Positions 13,604-15,917 of a stretch of 15,917 nucleotides of DNA are shown here, piece after piece. The position numbers and the translations under genes were made by a program. The stretch's first letter is position 1, and each line of letters starts with the position of its first letter. Source of the DNA: Candidatus Omnitrophota bacterium (GTDB taxonomy: Bacteria > Omnitrophota > Gorgyraeia > 2-01-FULL-45-10); contig JAUYDB010000121.1 of assembly GCA_030691985.1 (NCBI GenBank), forward strand, positions 1-15,917. Reading direction: 5' to 3'. Below the pieces are notes generated by a model, which saw only the letters and a program-made list of their open reading frames with translations, did no database searches and was not told the DNA's origin.

Positions 13604-14857
13604 ATGAAACGTGTTATAGCTATCATATTAGGCGGCGGACAGGGTAAAAGGCTATTTCCCCTTACCATGTATCGTTCAAAACCGGCCGTCCCAATAGGCG
13701 GTAAATACCGCCTCATTGATATACCTATCAGCAATTGCCTCCATTCTGGCATGAAGGATATATATGTCCTTACGCAATTCAATTCAGAATCGCTTAATAA
13801 CCATGTAAATAATACCTACAGGTTCGATTTCTTCTCGCGGGCGTTCGTCAGGATCCTGGCCGCCGAGCAGACCATAGACAATACTAACTGGTTTCAGGGA
13901 ACGGCTGATGCCGTAAGAAAGAACCTTTACCATCTGGATTTAAAAAATGATGAGGAAATATTGATATTATCCGGCGATCATCTCTACGACATGGATTACC
14001 GGGAGCTGATCGGTTTTCACAGGCATAATAGAGCTGATTTTACAGTTTCGGTAATACCGGTTAAAGAGAGCGATGCTCGTGAATTCGGAATATTGAAACT
14101 TGGGTCCAATGGCAGGATTACAGAGTTTAAAGAGAAACCGGGCAGTAGTTCCGAGCTGAAAGATTTTAAAGTCACTGGGAAGGATTGCCTGGTAAACCAG
14201 CGCGTTTGCGAGACTTGTTATATGGCCTCGATGGGGGTCTATGTATTTAACGCAAGAGCCATTATAAGGGCCCTTGAGGGCAAGGATGCGGATTTCGGTA
14301 AAGAGGTCATACCGCACTCCATAAGGAAGCTTAAAGGGTTCGGGTATATTTTTAACGGGTACTGGAAGGACGTCGTGACCATAAAGTCATTTTATGATGT
14401 CAATATGGGAGTGGCGGTTTCAAAGCCGCAATTCTCTTTTCTATATAACGGCTCGGTGTTTACCAGGCCGAGATTCCTGCCGTCCGCGAGGGTCCATAAA
14501 AGCAGGATTGAGCATTCGATAATTACGGAAGGGTCTGTTTTATACGACGCTCATATAGAAAATTCTATAGTGGGCCTGAGATCGACGATAGGCAGAGGCT
14601 GCAGAATTACAAGAACTGTCGTGATGGGCGCGGATTATTTTGAAGATCCTAATCGTAATGAACAGATAAAAATAGGGATTGCCGATGGTTCTAACATAGA
14701 CAGGGCCATTATAGATAAGAACGCCAGGATCGGCAGAAACGTGGTAATAAGAAATTCGAAGAAGTTAAAGAACTTTGACGGCGAGAACTACTTCATACGT
14801 GATGGCATAGTAATAATCCCGAAGAACGCGATCATAAAAGACGAAACGCGGATTTAG
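13604..14857 (+). CDS. glgC: Glucose-1-phosphate adenylyltransferase
   Basis: This 417-aa enzyme makes ADP-glucose from ATP and glucose-1-phosphate, the committed step of glycogen synthesis. The nucleotidyltransferase domain shows GGGQGKRLFPLT (10-21), the SKPAVPIGGKYRLIDIPISN block (25-44), WFQGTADAV (96-104), SGDHLYDMDY (123-132), then EFKEKP, ASMGVYVF and GYWKDVVTI. A C-terminal left-handed beta-helix region with NSIVGLRSTIGRGCRI and VVMGADYFE is typical of GlgC, particularly of the cyanobacterial/plant-like branch. An open frame extends upstream to a TTG at 13508, but that extension crosses the promoter and lacks family similarity. No other glycogen genes are adjacent. Its stop codon is the first three bases of a heptad repeat. 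Confidence 0.95.
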   Translation: MKRVIAIILGGGQGKRLFPLTMYRSKPAVPIGGKYRLIDIPISNCLHSGMKDIYVLTQFNSESLNNHVNNTYRFDFFSRAFVRILAAEQTIDNTNWFQGTADAVRKNLYHLDLKNDEEILILSGDHLYDMDYRELIGFHRHNRADFTVSVIPVKESDAREFGILKLGSNGRITEFKEKPGSSSELKDFKVTGKDCLVNQRVCETCYMASMGVYVFNARAIIRALEGKDADFGKEVIPHSIRKLKGFGYIFNGYWKDVVTIKSFYDVNMGVAVSKPQFSFLYNGSVFTRPRFLPSARVHKSRIEHSIITEGSVLYDAHIENSIVGLRSTIGRGCRITRTVVMGADYFEDPNRNEQIKIGIADGSNIDRAIIDKNARIGRNVVIRNSKKLKNFDGENYFIRDGIVIIPKNAIIKDETRI

Positions 14858-14909
14858 CGGATAGCGCATAGCGGATAGCGTATAGGAAAACCAAAAAAAC
14901 TATACGCTA
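14855..14909. repeat. Heptad-repeat hairpin, core TAGCG, between convergent genes
   Basis: Four TAGCGNA units (14855, 14862, 14869, 14876) run in exact seven-base steps, starting with the glgC stop codon. The last unit plus TAG (TAGCGTATAG, 14876-14885) pairs perfectly over 10 bp with CTATACGCTA at 14900-14909, which encodes the last residues and stop of the opposite radical SAM gene. The loop is A-rich. The stem may end transcription from both sides, although no strong T-run follows. Confidence 0.8.
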
Positions 14910-15844
14910 AAGAGAGACGAAAAGCTTGTTTGACCGGTCTTAACTTTAGCCCCCTGCCGACTTCCCCTTCTCTCTAACTCCTCCCCTATCCGTCTTATCG
15001 TTCCTGTCTTATCCAGCGCCCATGAAGGGGCTATATGGTCTATCCTGCTGCCCTGTCCTGTCAGCCTTTGTATTATTATGTCACGGGATAGATTTTCCAG
15101 GAAATCACAGACAAGCTCTACGTATTCGTCCTGTTTCAACGGTTTCACCTTTCCATCGCAATACCACTTTTCAAGAATGCTCCCTTTTAGTATATGCAAG
15201 AGATGCAGCTTTATGCCGTCTATTTTCATCTCGCTCAACCTGGCTGCCGTAGCCATCATGTCATCCCTGGATTCACCAGGCAGCCCGAGTATTATATGCG
15301 CGCATACAGATACCCCGAACTCTTTGGTAATGTTAAAAGCATCCAAAAATTCTTTAAAGCCGTGCCCTCTATTTATAAGTTTCAGCGTCCTGTCGTGAAT
15401 GGATTGCAACCCGTATTCTATCCATACCTCATAGCTGTCTTTATAGGAAGATATGAGGCGCATTTTACGGCGGTCTATGGCATCGGGCCTTGTGCCGATA
15501 GACAGGCCTATGACCTCTTTAAACGGAAGTATAACGTCATAAATAGTTTTAAGTTTATCCGCCGGAGCATATGTATTGGTGAAGGCCTGAAAATAGGCTA
15601 TGAATTTTCCGGATGTCTTTATTTTTTTTAGATAATCGATCCTGTCCCGAAGCTGTTTCGCGACAGGGTCGTTGGGATTTGCGTAGGATGCGCGCGAGCC
15701 CGCGATATTGCAATAGACGCAGCCTTGCGTACCCTTTGTCAGGTCTCGATTCGGGCAGGAAAATCCAGCGTCGAGTCCGATCCTGTAAACTTTGCAGCCG
15801 TATTTGGCTCTTAGATACGAGTTGTAGTCGTTATATGGCTTCAT
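14900..15844 (-). CDS. Radical SAM protein, TIGR01212/YhcC family
   Basis: This 314-aa protein (from ATG 15844) is of the radical SAM family that includes E. coli YhcC. The 4Fe-4S cluster cysteines lie in CPNRDLTKGTQGCVYC (Cys30, Cys42 and Cys45), a C-x11-C-x2-C spacing typical of this family and of Elp3-like enzymes. Further family motifs are YFQAFTNTYAP, LSIGTRPDAI, VWIEYGLQS and CAHIILGLPGE. The physiological reaction of the family is not established. An in-frame TTG at 15859 would add five residues, but it abuts the heptad repeat. Neither start has a Shine-Dalgarno. The extreme C-terminus (FSV) is encoded by the repeat shared with the glgC terminus, so the family-conserved protein effectively ends earlier. 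It converges on glgC. Confidence 0.9.
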   Translation of the reverse strand: MKPYNDYNSYLRAKYGCKVYRIGLDAGFSCPNRDLTKGTQGCVYCNIAGSRASYANPNDPVAKQLRDRIDYLKKIKTSGKFIAYFQAFTNTYAPADKLKTIYDVILPFKEVIGLSIGTRPDAIDRRKMRLISSYKDSYEVWIEYGLQSIHDRTLKLINRGHGFKEFLDAFNITKEFGVSVCAHIILGLPGESRDDMMATAARLSEMKIDGIKLHLLHILKGSILEKWYCDGKVKPLKQDEYVELVCDFLENLSRDIIIQRLTGQGSRIDHIAPSWALDKTGTIRRIGEELERRGSRQGAKVKTGQTSFSSLFSV

Positions 15845-15862
15845 TAAGATAAGCGACAAGTC

Positions 15863-15886
15863 TAGCGTATAGCGTTTAGCGTATAG
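15863..15886. repeat. Heptad repeats, core TAGCG, upstream of the radical SAM gene
   Basis: Three seven-base TAGCGTN units (15863, 15870, 15877) plus TAG share the core and orientation of those at 14855-14885, about 1 kb away. No inverted partner is visible before the window ends at 15917, and the remaining 31 bases show nothing else. Confidence 0.8.
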
Positions 15887-15917
15887 TTTGTAACAGACCA
15901 GTTCTAGAAGAAAGTAT

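Noticed and set aside
15022..15852. Plus-strand open frames of 76-145 aa across the radical SAM gene
   Set aside because: They are shadows of a minus-strand gene with clear cluster cysteines and family motifs.
15845..15859. TTG start five codons upstream of the radical SAM ATG
   Set aside because: There is no ribosome site and the codon is next to the heptad repeat. The family's conserved start region fits ATG 15844.

Overview
The window looks like chromosomal DNA from an uncultured Gram-negative-type bacterium. ATA (Ile) and AGG (Arg) codons are frequent, GC content is moderate, and nearly all genes lie on the plus strand. An AsmA-like envelope protein, a periplasmic glycine-zipper protein, a lipoprotein and a Wzx-type flippase point to a double membrane. 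The gene mix and the style of the intergenic repeats are compatible with the PVC/Omnitrophota part of the tree. That placement is an impression from composition and gene content only, because no rRNA or marker gene is present.

Layout. Positions 1-87 hold the tail of an unrecognised gene. At 216-2153 is a large neuropathy-target-esterase-like protein (cNMP-binding fold, degenerate MinD/ParA-like middle, patatin hydrolase). At 2249-5151 a GlcD/D-lactate-dehydrogenase-like flavoenzyme is followed by a LarA-type nickel-pincer racemase homologue, probably a lactate or related 2-hydroxyacid module. Between them sits a hairpin element flanked by two copies of the flavoenzyme gene's 3' end. At 5203-5874 a secreted protein has two nearly identical glycine-zipper blocks and a good promoter of its own. 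It is followed by a repeat element and a terminator. At 6044-9953 is a compact run with overlapping or nearly touching genes: secreted nuclease, PAC2-family protein, AsmA-like protein, polysaccharide flippase. At 9954-11500, after a mirrored pair of GC-rich palindromes, come a 56-aa protein, an EamA/DMT transporter and a small membrane protein. At 11670-13108 is a complete AbiEi/AbiEii toxin-antitoxin pair behind an AT-rich control region. At 13173-13313 is a tiny lipoprotein gene. At 13604-14857 is glgC (ADP-glucose pyrophosphorylase, glycogen synthesis) with an extended -10 promoter and a structured leader region. It converges on a minus-strand radical SAM gene of the TIGR01212/YhcC type.

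The most unusual content is between the genes. Three separate spacers carry period-7 repeats made of a 5-base core plus two variable bases. The core differs from place to place (AGRGC, AGACC, TAGCG). At each of these loci units also occur in inverted orientation, so the transcript could fold into a hairpin: with two-base internal loops at the first two, as a single 10-bp stem at the third. A fourth spacer, at the right edge, carries the TAGCG units in one orientation only. Other spacers hold an ATTGCGAG-type inverted repeat, a GGGACAGTCCC double palindrome and CTCTCCCC palindromes. Several genes have no recognisable Shine-Dalgarno sequence. I found no new multi-gene defence or biosynthetic system. 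The AbiE pair is the only defence-type locus, and the best candidates for something undescribed are the heptad repeats and the duplicated gene-end hairpin element.
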